NCBI GenBank assembly: GCA_019638635.1
Contig: JAHBTM010000003.1
Location: forward strand, 1-64,000
Length of the DNA stretch: 64,000 nt
Source of the DNA: Ferruginibacter sp.
Lineage (GTDB): Bacteria; Bacteroidota; Bacteroidia; Chitinophagales; Chitinophagaceae
Direction: 5' to 3'
Made by a program: the position numbers and the translations under genes. This document shows positions 7,887 through 17,504 of the stretch, in pieces. Every line of letters begins with the position of its first letter. Within the stretch, counting starts at the first letter, position 1. Under the pieces are notes generated by a model. That model saw only the letters and a program-made list of their open reading frames with translations, had not been told where the DNA came from and searched no databases.

Positions 7887-9905
7887 ATGAAATCATTTCT
7901 ATGGATGCTGGCGGTGTGCGTTACCGCCGTGCAGTCATTCGCGCAAAAGCCGGCACCTGAGGGGCGCCCCGATGTAAAACAAGGCAATATTACTGCCGCG
8001 GATTTTTCCAAAGCGCCGTATGCTATTGACTCTTCTGCACATGCAGTGGTGTTGATGGACATTGGAGATTCCGAATTCACCGGAAATAATCAGAGTTCAT
8101 TTGACCTGGTATACACCCATCAAAAGCGCATCCACATCATCGATAAAAACGGATTTGATCACGCAACGGTTCAAATTCCGTTATATACTTCTAAAACCAA
8201 AGAAGAATCTCTTCAATCTTTGGTTGCCTATACCTATAACCTGGAGGGAGATAAGGTGGTAGCTACCAAGGTGGAGAAGTCTTCAATTTTTATTGAGAAG
8301 CAGAATGAATTTTACAAGCTGTGCAAGTTCACCTTCCCCAACCTGAAAGAGGGATCCATCATCGAATTTAAATACAAAGTGGTGTCGCCCTTCATCCAGA
8401 ATCTTCAACCGTGGAACTTCCAGGATGCCATACCTACTTTATGGTCGGAGTATACGGTAGGCATACCCAATGTGCTTGATTTTTTAATACTGTATCAGGG
8501 ATACAGAGAATTTGATTATACCAATCAAAATGTAAAAAACATGAGCTACCGGGTAACCATAGACGATCATTCCTATCAGAGGAACTCAGTGGATGTAAAT
8601 ACTCCGGTTACCACCACCACCTGGGCTATTAAAAATGTACCGGCTTTAAAATATGAAAACTTTACCTCTTCTGTTTCCAATCACCTGCAACGCATATTCT
8701 TTCAGTTAAGAACCGTACGTTACGACGAAAGCAAGCCCATACAGGTAATGAACACCTGGGAGCAAATCATGAAAGATTTGATGAAGGATAATAATTTTGG
8801 AGGCACCTTATCGCAAAAGCATGATGTGTACGAACAGGAAGTGGCGCCTTCATTGGGAAAGGTGGAGAATGATCTGGATAAAGCCATGGGCATTTTCAGG
8901 TATGTGCGCAATCGTTTCAAATCGTCCGGAACCGGATCCATATACCTGAAGCAAACCATTCGAAAACTAGGTGAAACCAAAAGTGGTACGGCTGCTGAAA
9001 TCAATTTGTTCCTCACTTCCATGCTTAGAAACGGAGGATTTACTGCCCGTCCGGTTATTTTGAGCACACGCAGCAACGGTATTGCTCCCGATATGTTCCC
9101 TATACTGAATGAATTTAATTATGTGATTTGTCTGCTGGAGCACGATAACAAAAAATATTTTCTGGATGCATCCCGGAAAAAAATGGGTTTTGGGCGTTTG
9201 CCGCTGGCCGTGTATAACGGGCAGGCACGCGTAGTAGATGAATTGCCATTGCTGATGAACCTGTCACCCGATTCTATTCAGGAAACCAGTGTAGTGAATG
9301 TGTCTATTAATAATACGGATAACGGAACAGAGTTGGAAGGTTCGGTATCGATTGACCCCGGTTATTATGAATCTACCGATATCCGTGATGAGCTGGATAG
9401 CAAGACGGATTCTGTGTACTTTGCCGACATTGAGAAAAAGTTTGAACCGGTCATTCGAATCGGACATAAATCAATTGACGGGTTAAAAGATTTTGAATCC
9501 CCACTGAATATATATTACGAATTCAAAACTGATTTGAATGAAGATGTGTTGTACTTCAACCCTATGTTTTCGGAAAAGCTCAAAGAGAATCCATTTAAAT
9601 CTCAGAAGAGAGAATACCCGGTTGAAATGCCTTATGTGATGAACCGCCGGTTTACATTGAACATGGAAATTCCGAAAGGATACAGTGTAGATGAAATGCC
9701 GAAAAGCGAAAAGATTCTGCTCAACGATAAAGATGGATATTTTGAGTACGTCATCAACAACAATGGCCGCAACATCATCCTGAATTCAAGAATTATGCTG
9801 GCAAAGTCAACATTTTTGAATGCCGATTACGAACCCCTGAGAGCATTTTTCGGAGTGATTGTGAAGAAGCATGCAGAAATGATTGTGTTTAAGAAAAATA
9901 AGTAA
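7887..9905 (+). CDS. DUF3857 / transglutaminase-like secreted protein, catalytic residues lost
   Basis: A 672-aa protein with a signal peptide ending SFAQ (residue 20). DUF3857 occupies roughly residues 50-230 and a transglutaminase-like fold ~285-435; a C-terminal beta-rich region follows (~450-672). At the position where active relatives have G-D-C-K, this protein has G-T-A-A (367-370), and where the His is expected it has F-N-Y (410-412). The Asp of FLDAS (427) remains. It should therefore be a non-catalytic member. It ends 2 bp before the next gene, a paralogue with an intact catalytic centre, so the two are surely co-expressed. The role is unknown; the periplasm or cell surface is inferred. 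Confidence 0.85.
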   Translation: MKSFLWMLAVCVTAVQSFAQKPAPEGRPDVKQGNITAADFSKAPYAIDSSAHAVVLMDIGDSEFTGNNQSSFDLVYTHQKRIHIIDKNGFDHATVQIPLYTSKTKEESLQSLVAYTYNLEGDKVVATKVEKSSIFIEKQNEFYKLCKFTFPNLKEGSIIEFKYKVVSPFIQNLQPWNFQDAIPTLWSEYTVGIPNVLDFLILYQGYREFDYTNQNVKNMSYRVTIDDHSYQRNSVDVNTPVTTTTWAIKNVPALKYENFTSSVSNHLQRIFFQLRTVRYDESKPIQVMNTWEQIMKDLMKDNNFGGTLSQKHDVYEQEVAPSLGKVENDLDKAMGIFRYVRNRFKSSGTGSIYLKQTIRKLGETKSGTAAEINLFLTSMLRNGGFTARPVILSTRSNGIAPDMFPILNEFNYVICLLEHDNKKYFLDASRKKMGFGRLPLAVYNGQARVVDELPLLMNLSPDSIQETSVVNVSINNTDNGTELEGSVSIDPGYYESTDIRDELDSKTDSVYFADIEKKFEPVIRIGHKSIDGLKDFESPLNIYYEFKTDLNEDVLYFNPMFSEKLKENPFKSQKREYPVEMPYVMNRRFTLNMEIPKGYSVDEMPKSEKILLNDKDGYFEYVINNNGRNIILNSRIMLAKSTFLNADYEPLRAFFGVIVKKHAEMIVFKKNK

Positions 9906-9907
9906 TC

Positions 9908-11806
9908 ATGAAGTATTTAATGATTTGCCTCGTTTTGTTTGCAACAGAATCGAAGGCTCAATCGTATGCCGCCTTTTTTATTCCGGATTCACTTCGAAAA
10001 AATGCAGTGGCCGTATGCAGGCTGGAAGAAAAGAAGGTTGAAATATTTTCTTCATCGAAAGCGATTGTTCGTAACCGTTATGTAATTACCGTGTTAAATC
10101 CACATGGAGACGGGTATGGCAATTACAGCAATCATTATGATAAACTGCGCAAGTTGAACAACATCAACGGTACCTTGTACGATGCTTTGGGAAAGAAAAT
10201 TAAATCCATGCAAAAGAAAGATTTGCTGGATATGGCATATAATGATGAAATCAGCCTCATGACCGATGATCGCATGAAGCGTTTTAGTTTCAACCATACA
10301 TCTTACCCGTACACTGTGGAGTTTACGGATGAAGAGCAATTGAACGGAACTTTTTTTCTACCCTCTTGGAATCCGGTACCCGGACAAAAATTTTCGGTGC
10401 AGCACAGTTCGTTTGAAGTAGTGTTACACGAAGGAGCGGATGTACGCTTTAAAGAATTAAATGTGCCTGAAAAGCCTATTGAAAAGGTTGCCGGCAAACA
10501 AAAATCTTATGTATGGACCTTGAAGGACTTTCCAGCGTATGAGCGGGAATGGTTTCAGCCCGCACCTGAAAATTTTCTTCCCAATGTATATCTGGCACCC
10601 GTTGAATTTACTATCGGAAATTATACCGGCAAAATGGATACGTGGGAAAACCTGGGCAAGTTCATTTTACAATTGAATGCCGGAAAAGATGCGTTGCCTC
10701 CTGCCATAGCAGCCGATGTAAAGCGTTTAATCGGCAACGTGAGTAACAGGGAAGAAAAAATAAGGTTGTTGTACGAATACCTGCAACAGAACACCCGGTA
10801 CATTAGTATACAAATGGGTATTGGGGGTTGGCAGCCTTTTGATGCTTCGTATGTGGCCACCAAGCGTTATGGAGATTGTAAGGCTTTGTCGAATTACATG
10901 GTCAGCCTGTTGAAAGAGGCCGGGATTACAGCCCATTATGTACTGATTAATTCCGGTGAGGCACGTAGGGGTTTGTGGGAAGATTTTCCGGCGCCGTATT
11001 TCAATCATGCCGTTGTATGTGTACCATCAGGAAAAGATACCCTATGGCTTGAATGTACCAGCCAGACAATCAGTCCGGGTTATATGGGTTCGTCTACTGG
11101 TAACCGTAAGGCACTCATGATTGCTGATCATGGCGGAGTGGTGGTGAATAGTCCGTTGTACACGGCCAAAGAGAACAGGCAGGTTAGAAAAATTCAGGCA
11201 CAGGTAGATGAAAGTGGAAACCTGAAGGCCAGTTTAAATACCCGTTTCAGCGGAATTGAACAGGAAACTCAACATTACCTGTTACATAATAATACGGCAG
11301 CTATGCGTGAGAAATACCTGAATCAATCATTGGATTTACCTAATTATTCAGTGGAGGCTATCCGTTATAATGAAACCAAAAGCAGTATTCCAGAAATAGA
11401 GGAGTACATGGAATTAAAGGCAACGAATTATGCCACTATCACGGGGAAACGTATGTTTATAACCCCTAACCTGGTGAATAAAGTTTCAACACGGCCGGAT
11501 GCGTCAAAACCCAGAAAGTATGCTGTAGTATATCCTCACTCTTTCACCCATGCAGATACAGTTGAAATCAGTGTACCCGCAGGGTACGAACCTGAAAGTA
11601 TTCCGAAAGATGTAACAGTGGATAATCCATTCGGAAAATACAGCATCCGTTTTGAAGTAAAAGACAACGTAATACGTATGTACAGGCGGTACACCCGTGA
11701 GGCCGCTACCTATCCCGCTTCATCCTATGCTGATTTAGCGGCGTTTTATCATGCGCTTTATCAGGCAGACCACAGCCGGGTGGTGCTCGTTAAACAGTCG
11801 GAGTAG
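9908..11806 (+). CDS. DUF3857 / transglutaminase-like secreted protein, catalytically intact
   Basis: A 632-aa paralogue of the preceding gene with a signal peptide ending SKAQ (residue 18). DUF3857 spans ~50-210 and the transglutaminase-like cysteine-protease fold ~275-390. The catalytic residues are visible: C324 in YGDCKALSNY, H367 in YFNHAVVC and an acidic residue E382 in LWLECTS (usually Asp). The C-terminal domain is beta-rich. Such proteins could cleave or crosslink peptide bonds, but no substrate has been established that I can name. It is coupled to the upstream gene by a 2-bp gap. Confidence 0.87.
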   Translation: MKYLMICLVLFATESKAQSYAAFFIPDSLRKNAVAVCRLEEKKVEIFSSSKAIVRNRYVITVLNPHGDGYGNYSNHYDKLRKLNNINGTLYDALGKKIKSMQKKDLLDMAYNDEISLMTDDRMKRFSFNHTSYPYTVEFTDEEQLNGTFFLPSWNPVPGQKFSVQHSSFEVVLHEGADVRFKELNVPEKPIEKVAGKQKSYVWTLKDFPAYEREWFQPAPENFLPNVYLAPVEFTIGNYTGKMDTWENLGKFILQLNAGKDALPPAIAADVKRLIGNVSNREEKIRLLYEYLQQNTRYISIQMGIGGWQPFDASYVATKRYGDCKALSNYMVSLLKEAGITAHYVLINSGEARRGLWEDFPAPYFNHAVVCVPSGKDTLWLECTSQTISPGYMGSSTGNRKALMIADHGGVVVNSPLYTAKENRQVRKIQAQVDESGNLKASLNTRFSGIEQETQHYLLHNNTAAMREKYLNQSLDLPNYSVEAIRYNETKSSIPEIEEYMELKATNYATITGKRMFITPNLVNKVSTRPDASKPRKYAVVYPHSFTHADTVEISVPAGYEPESIPKDVTVDNPFGKYSIRFEVKDNVIRMYRRYTREAATYPASSYADLAAFYHALYQADHSRVVLVKQSE

Positions 11807-11827
11807 TAAAAAAAACTTCCTCATTTT

Positions 11828-11857
11828 TTTGTATCCGGTCATCAACCCTTACCTTTG
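11828..11857 (+). promoter_or_regulatory. Bacteroidota promoter for atpD
   Basis: TTTG (11828-11831), 18 bases, then TACCTTTG (11850-11857), an exact TAnnTTTG. About 70 bases of leader precede the atpD ATG. Confidence 0.8.
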
Positions 11858-11927
11858 CGGCTCAAATTAGAAACGAATGCCCGAAAGGGTCCGTTTAACA
11901 AGGTATAAAGCATTAAAAATCAATTAG

Positions 11928-13436
<1,509 letters not shown>

Positions 13437-13484
13437 CAGTGCTTTCTGTATGAACGGATGTTTTCACCCTCTCAACCAATCAAT

Positions 13485-13736
13485 ATGACTTTAGAAATAT
13501 TAACACCCGAAAAAAAGATATTCAGCGGCGAAGTGTTCGGCGTTCAGTTGCCGGGCATCAGTGGGTTGTTTGAAGTGCTGGATAAGCACGCCCCATTGGT
13601 GAGCGCTTTGAAAGCGGGCCATTTGAAGATTCTGAAAGACAAAAGTGCATCTACATCCTTTTCTATACAGGGTGGATTTGTAGAAGTGCTGAACAACCGT
13701 ACTACGGTACTGGTAGAAGGTGCGAAAGAGTTGTAA
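13485..13736 (+). CDS. atpC: F1F0 ATP synthase subunit epsilon (short form)
   Basis: An 83-aa epsilon subunit, part of the central stalk that couples rotation to catalysis. MTLEILTPEKKIFSGEVFGVQLPGISGLFEVLDKHAPLVSAL is the N-terminal beta-sandwich. The protein ends after GGFVEVLNNRTTVLVEGAKEL, so the inhibitory C-terminal helical hairpin of E. coli epsilon is absent, as in many Bacteroidota. The start at 13485 is chosen because the family begins at MTLEILTP; an upstream in-frame ATG (13458) would add nine unlikely residues. Confidence 0.95.
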   Translation: MTLEILTPEKKIFSGEVFGVQLPGISGLFEVLDKHAPLVSALKAGHLKILKDKSASTSFSIQGGFVEVLNNRTTVLVEGAKEL

Positions 13737-13757
13737 AGTGTAAAAATATTTTTCTGT

Positions 13758-13787
13758 AAATGCTTCGTGTATCGAAGCATTTTTTTT
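13758..13787 (+). terminator. Terminator of atpD-atpC
   Basis: A 10-bp perfect stem AAATGCTTCG / CGAAGCATTT with a 5-nt loop runs into a T tract ending at 13787, 21 bases past the atpC stop. Confidence 0.92.
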
Positions 13788-13827
13788 GCCTTCTTGTAAG
13801 CGTTCAGTGCGGTTTGTACTGTACAAA

Positions 13828-14781
13828 TTAAACAGGATTTTTCCACCACAATAATGCCCTGGCGCAAAGCGGCATACATAGTATAAGCAGTAATGAATAC
13901 GGGGATTGGGTGATGTAGTAGGCCTGGATAGAAAGGCATGCTACATAAAACGGATAGGCAACAAACAATCCACCTACCATGATGGAATCAAAATGATCAT
14001 TATTCCATTTGTATGATATGAGCCACTTGAGCGGATAGTATAGAGGAGCATGCAACAACCATCCGGCAAGCGCAGGCACGGTAAGGGCTATACGAAGTAT
14101 TTTCCGTGGATGGGGGTTAAAGAGATGTTCGGCTTTTGCCCGGTTATTGGGTTCAATTTCATACACACGTTGTTCAAGAGCTTTTTGTAAACGGTTATTA
14201 AATGCAGTGATTGCCTTTGCCTTATTGGTTTCGGCAGAAAATTCATTTTCAAAAGGTGTGTCGAACTGCAGATGGATGTTCTTTCCGAACTTTCTGAAAC
14301 TGCTGAAGTTAATACCGGTGGGGAGTACACGCAGTGGAATACCTTCCTCCCAACAACTGAATGCAAGCCGTGCAGTGCCTTTTTTGAGCGGGCGCAGGTG
14401 CCATTCGTTGACACAACGGCCTTCGCTGAATATGAGTACAATGCCGTTGTTACGGAATACCTGTCTGCATTTTTCAAAGGTGCTATAGTTTTCCTGTAAA
14501 TTTTCAGCTCCTTCCGACAGGCGGTATACCGGCATCATATTCAACGCATTCAGCAAAACGGAATAGAACTGATTGGTATACACGTCTCCACGAACCAGTG
14601 AATACACAGGTCTTTTAAACAAGGTGGCAATGACGATGGCATCCAGAAAGGAGTTGGGGTGGTTGGCAGCAATTAATAGAGGTCCATTGTATTGCAGCAT
14701 TTCCGGCCGGTTCACATAGATCAATCTGCAATAAAACAGAAATGCCAGTTGAGCGGGAAATTTCAGGATGCGGTATAACAA
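13828..14781 (-). CDS. PlsC-like lysophospholipid acyltransferase
   Basis: A 317-aa membrane protein of the 1-acyl-glycerol-3-phosphate acyltransferase superfamily. The catalytic block reads NHPNSFLDAIVIATLF (His and Asp separated by five residues rather than the usual four). The later block FSEGRCVNEWHLRPLKKGTARLA matches the glycerol-phosphate-binding motif (E in SEG). Two or three hydrophobic helices near the C-terminus anchor it. It probably acylates lysophospholipid or a related lipid; glycerolipid versus ornithine/amino lipid cannot be decided. It lies 51 bp downstream of the yqgE gene on the same strand. Confidence 0.85.
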   Translation of the reverse strand: MLYRILKFPAQLAFLFYCRLIYVNRPEMLQYNGPLLIAANHPNSFLDAIVIATLFKRPVYSLVRGDVYTNQFYSVLLNALNMMPVYRLSEGAENLQENYSTFEKCRQVFRNNGIVLIFSEGRCVNEWHLRPLKKGTARLAFSCWEEGIPLRVLPTGINFSSFRKFGKNIHLQFDTPFENEFSAETNKAKAITAFNNRLQKALEQRVYEIEPNNRAKAEHLFNPHPRKILRIALTVPALAGWLLHAPLYYPLKWLISYKWNNDHFDSIMVGGLFVAYPFYVACLSIQAYYITQSPYSLLLILCMPLCARALLWWKNPV

Positions 14782-14832
14782 GCCGGTGTGTTTTGTGGGT
14801 TGAAGTTACCGGATTTCATTGGAAGGAAGAAG

Positions 14833-15390
14833 TTAGTTCAGTTGAGGATCGATCGGGTAATTAACCATTTGTTCGTATACCCCACCCATGTGCAGCATGG
14901 TGTTTCTCCAAAGGGCTTCGGGAGAGGTGTTAAAAATCAATTTTCGTGTACCCGTAGTCGTTGCCCAGCTGCGTTCTTCCATTTCATTTTCCAGTTGCCC
15001 GGCATCCCAGCCGCTATATCCCAGGAAAAACTTCACTTTGTCTGGTGATATTGTGCCTTTTTTAAGATGTGCAGTGAGTAGCTGAAAGTTTCCTCCCCAA
15101 CATATATTATCAGTGAGTAGCTGGCTATCGGGTATTAAATCAGGATATTGGTGAATATAATGTACGGTGTCAAGTTGTACGGGCCCACCCTGATATACCT
15201 CCAGTGTGAGTCCTTCCATTTCAGAAAGTAGTTCATCTACCGTAACCTCGAGCTTTTTGTTGAGTACAAACCCAAAACTCCCTTCAGCACTGTGCCTGCA
15301 AAGCAGGATCACCGAACGCATGAAATTCTCATCTTTCAGGAAGGGGTCTGCCACCAATAGTCCGCCACTCAACAATGTGTTCATATTCAA
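14833..15390 (-). CDS. YqgE/AlgH family protein (UPF0301)
   Basis: A 185-aa protein with the family opening LLSGGLLVADPFLKDENFMRSVILLCRHSAEGSFGFVLNK (residues 6-45) and the later GGPVQLDTVHYIH and FLGYSGWDAGQLENEM blocks. Length fits the family. AlgH was linked to alginate regulation in Pseudomonas, but the biochemical function is unknown. Met1 or Met3 could be the start. A HK gene diverges upstream. Confidence 0.92.
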   Translation of the reverse strand: MNMNTLLSGGLLVADPFLKDENFMRSVILLCRHSAEGSFGFVLNKKLEVTVDELLSEMEGLTLEVYQGGPVQLDTVHYIHQYPDLIPDSQLLTDNICWGGNFQLLTAHLKKGTISPDKVKFFLGYSGWDAGQLENEMEERSWATTTGTRKLIFNTSPEALWRNTMLHMGGVYEQMVNYPIDPQLN

Positions 15391-15504
15391 ATTAATTTTA
15401 CCAGATAGACATATGCGGCATAAATTTAAGCTGCTTCGCTTAGAAGTGGACGTTAAAAATGGAATAAAAAAGGCAATGCATTATATTTAAACTGCACCTA
15501 CCCC

Positions 15505-15512
15505 TAAATTTG
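15505..15512 (+). promoter_or_regulatory. Bacteroidota -7 element for the histidine kinase gene
   Basis: TAAATTTG is an exact TAnnTTTG 28 bases before the ATG. Only a TTTA (15486-15489) lies near the -33 position, with a short spacer. Confidence 0.55.
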
Positions 15513-15539
15513 CAGAAGGCAACCTAATACCGGCATTGA

Positions 15540-16862
15540 ATGAAAAGAGCTTTCCCTTTAATAACCTTATTTATTTTATTATCGCTGTTGGGGCTCATCT
15601 TCTTTCAGTATTTATGGTTACAAAGTGCCAAGGAAGTAAAAGAGAAAGAATTAAGTTCGAATTTAATACGGGCAGTTGGGGAAGCTGCTCAATATCTGGT
15701 AGAAGACAACACCATCATCCCATTACCTAAGAAATCTGAATTACTGTTTCCTACAGAAAAGTTACCACGTGACTTGTTGCGCCCCTCCGTCATACAGCGT
15801 TACTCTAAAGAGGAGATACGGGAAGTGATTCGAAAGGCACTGCACAATAACTTTTTACATGATGTTGATTTCGAGTTTGCGGTTACAGATGTTTCTCTGG
15901 CGGGAGATGAGATTGCCTCTGAAAACTTTTATCGCCATTACATTGATAGTTTCAACAACCGGCGTCAGATTATTCCGTTGACACCCCCTTCCGGAAGCAT
16001 GTTCGAAAATTTGTCGAGGGAAGAATACCTGGTGGTTATTGTCCCCAATGATAAAACCATTGTACTTCGCGAAATTACCTGGTTCATTGTAGGGGCTGTA
16101 CTGTTTACCCTCATTATACTGACAGCCTTTTTTATCACGATACGGACATTACTGCGCCAAAAGAAGCTGAGTGAAATTAAATCTGATTTCATCAACAACA
16201 TGACGCATGAATTTAAAACACCGCTGGCCACCATATCGCTGGCCGTGGATGCACTTCGGAATGAAAAGGTGATGGGCGATCCGGAAAAATCAAATTATTT
16301 TACGCAGATTATTAAAGAGGAAAACAAGCGAATGAACAAGCAGGTGGAAACCATCCTGAAAGCCGCCTTGTTGGATAAACAAGAAGTTTCCTTAAATCTC
16401 AAATCAGGCTCTGCCCACCAATTCATTCAAACGGCTATCAACAACATTCAGTTGCAGGTAGAGGAAAAACAGGGTAAACTGGATGTTCATTTACAGGCAC
16501 TCAACGATACCATCCTTGCCGACGAGGTACATTTTACCAATGTTGTGAACAATCTGCTCGAAAATGCAGTGAAATATTCTAAGTCTGAGTACCTCTATAT
16601 CAATCTAACTACTTCAAATTCAGGCAAATATTTAAAAATTCGTATCGAAGATCATGGAATCGGGATGAACAAGGAAACCCTTAGCCGGATTTTTGAAAAA
16701 TTCTACCGCGCCCATACCGGCAACATCCACAATGTAAAAGGGTTCGGCCTGGGGCTGAGTTATGTAAAAACCATGGTGGAAGCCCATCAGGGTACCATTA
16801 AGGCAGAAAGTACACCCGGAAAAGGCAGTGTTTTCACTGTTTCCATACCTTTGGCTTCCTGA
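15540..16862 (+). CDS. Sensor histidine kinase (orphan)
   Basis: A 440-aa membrane histidine kinase. TM1 is at ~5-27, an extracytoplasmic sensor region at ~30-178, and TM2 at ~179-202. The HisKA domain carries the phospho-acceptor H223 in NNMTHEFKTPLATISLA. The HATPase domain has an N box (NNLLENAVKYSK), G1 (EDHGIGMNK), F box (RIFEKFYRAH) and G2 (GFGLGLSYVKTMVEAHQG). No HAMP or PAS domain is obvious. No response regulator gene adjoins it; the NarL-type regulator at 44.5 kb is too distant to call a partner. The gene sits directly upstream of the dcw cluster in the same direction, with 173 bp between. Confidence 0.9.
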   Translation: MKRAFPLITLFILLSLLGLIFFQYLWLQSAKEVKEKELSSNLIRAVGEAAQYLVEDNTIIPLPKKSELLFPTEKLPRDLLRPSVIQRYSKEEIREVIRKALHNNFLHDVDFEFAVTDVSLAGDEIASENFYRHYIDSFNNRRQIIPLTPPSGSMFENLSREEYLVVIVPNDKTIVLREITWFIVGAVLFTLIILTAFFITIRTLLRQKKLSEIKSDFINNMTHEFKTPLATISLAVDALRNEKVMGDPEKSNYFTQIIKEENKRMNKQVETILKAALLDKQEVSLNLKSGSAHQFIQTAINNIQLQVEEKQGKLDVHLQALNDTILADEVHFTNVVNNLLENAVKYSKSEYLYINLTTSNSGKYLKIRIEDHGIGMNKETLSRIFEKFYRAHTGNIHNVKGFGLGLSYVKTMVEAHQGTIKAESTPGKGSVFTVSIPLAS

Positions 16863-16870
16863 TTCACACG

Positions 16871-16962
16871 TTATCTACAGTAATTCACATACTGTTCACA
16901 CCAAAAACCCCGATTTTAGGGGCTAAATCCAGTGTCATACTGGTAAAAAGTGGTGTGGAAAA
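16871..16962. promoter_or_regulatory. Two DnaA-box-like 9-mers upstream of mraZ
   Basis: TTATCTACA (16871-16879) has one mismatch to TTATNCACA. TGTGGAAAA (16954-16962) is the reverse complement of TTTTCCACA, which fits TTWTNCACA exactly. Both lie in the 173-bp gap between the kinase and mraZ. Short AT-rich matches of this sort can be chance. Confidence 0.3.
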
Positions 16963-16977
16963 AATGTTTTTCTAAAA

Positions 16978-17017
16978 ATAGTGTCGCAAAGTGGGAAAAA
17001 GTGTTATTTTGTGTGAA
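16978..17017 (+). promoter_or_regulatory. Putative MraZ operator: four 10-bp GTG boxes
   Basis: Four tandem 10-bp units carry GTG at 16981, 16991, 17001 and 17011: ATAGTGTCGC, AAAGTGGGAA, AAAGTGTTAT, TTTGTGTGAA. The last ends 18 bases before the mraZ ATG. MraZ family proteins bind short direct repeats spaced one helical turn apart (TGGGA-N5 repeats in E. coli; AAAGTG-type boxes in Mollicutes), so this is a probable autoregulatory site. The overlapping TATTTTG (17005-17011) resembles a -7 element one base short. Confidence 0.8.
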
Positions 17018-17035
17018 TAATAACCAAATCCCTTC

Positions 17036-17500
17036 ATGATCAGCTTCATAGGCGAATACGATTCCACGATTGATGCAAAAGGCCGCTTTTTGTTGCCCTC
17101 GGGCTTCAAGAAGCAGTTGCCGGATCAGGATTACAGTTTTGTAATCAACCGGGGATTTGAAAAATGCCTGACACTATACCCTACGCAAAGCTGGAAACCT
17201 ATATTCAAGAAAATCAGCCAACTGAATGACTTTGATCCGAAGGTTCGTGAGTTCCGCAGATATTTCCTAAACGGAGCGCAAAATGTGGAGCTGGACAGTG
17301 CAGGCAGACTCTTGCTGCCCAGGAATCTGATGGATCATGCATCGCTTGAGAAAGAAATTGTGTTGGTATCAGCGGTGAACAAAATTGAAATTTGGGATAA
17401 GGATAAGTACCAGCAGTTCTTTGACTCTTATACACCTGAAAGCTTTAGTAAACTGGCGAACGAGGTGATGAACAAGCCCGACGACCTGTTGAACGATTGA
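17036..17500 (+). CDS. mraZ: Transcriptional regulator MraZ
   Basis: A 154-aa protein with two SpoVT/AbrB-like domains (DNA-binding loops). The first is FIGEYDSTIDAKGRFLLPSGFKKQL (residues 4-28) and the second, ~80-105, contains VELDSAGRLLLPRNLMDHA. MraZ forms ring oligomers and represses the dcw operon promoter by binding direct repeats upstream of its own gene; such repeats are visible at 16978-17017. First gene of a 13-gene division and wall cluster; rsmH starts 4 bp after its stop. Confidence 0.97.
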   Translation: MISFIGEYDSTIDAKGRFLLPSGFKKQLPDQDYSFVINRGFEKCLTLYPTQSWKPIFKKISQLNDFDPKVREFRRYFLNGAQNVELDSAGRLLLPRNLMDHASLEKEIVLVSAVNKIEIWDKDKYQQFFDSYTPESFSKLANEVMNKPDDLLND

Positions 17501-17504
17501 TTAA

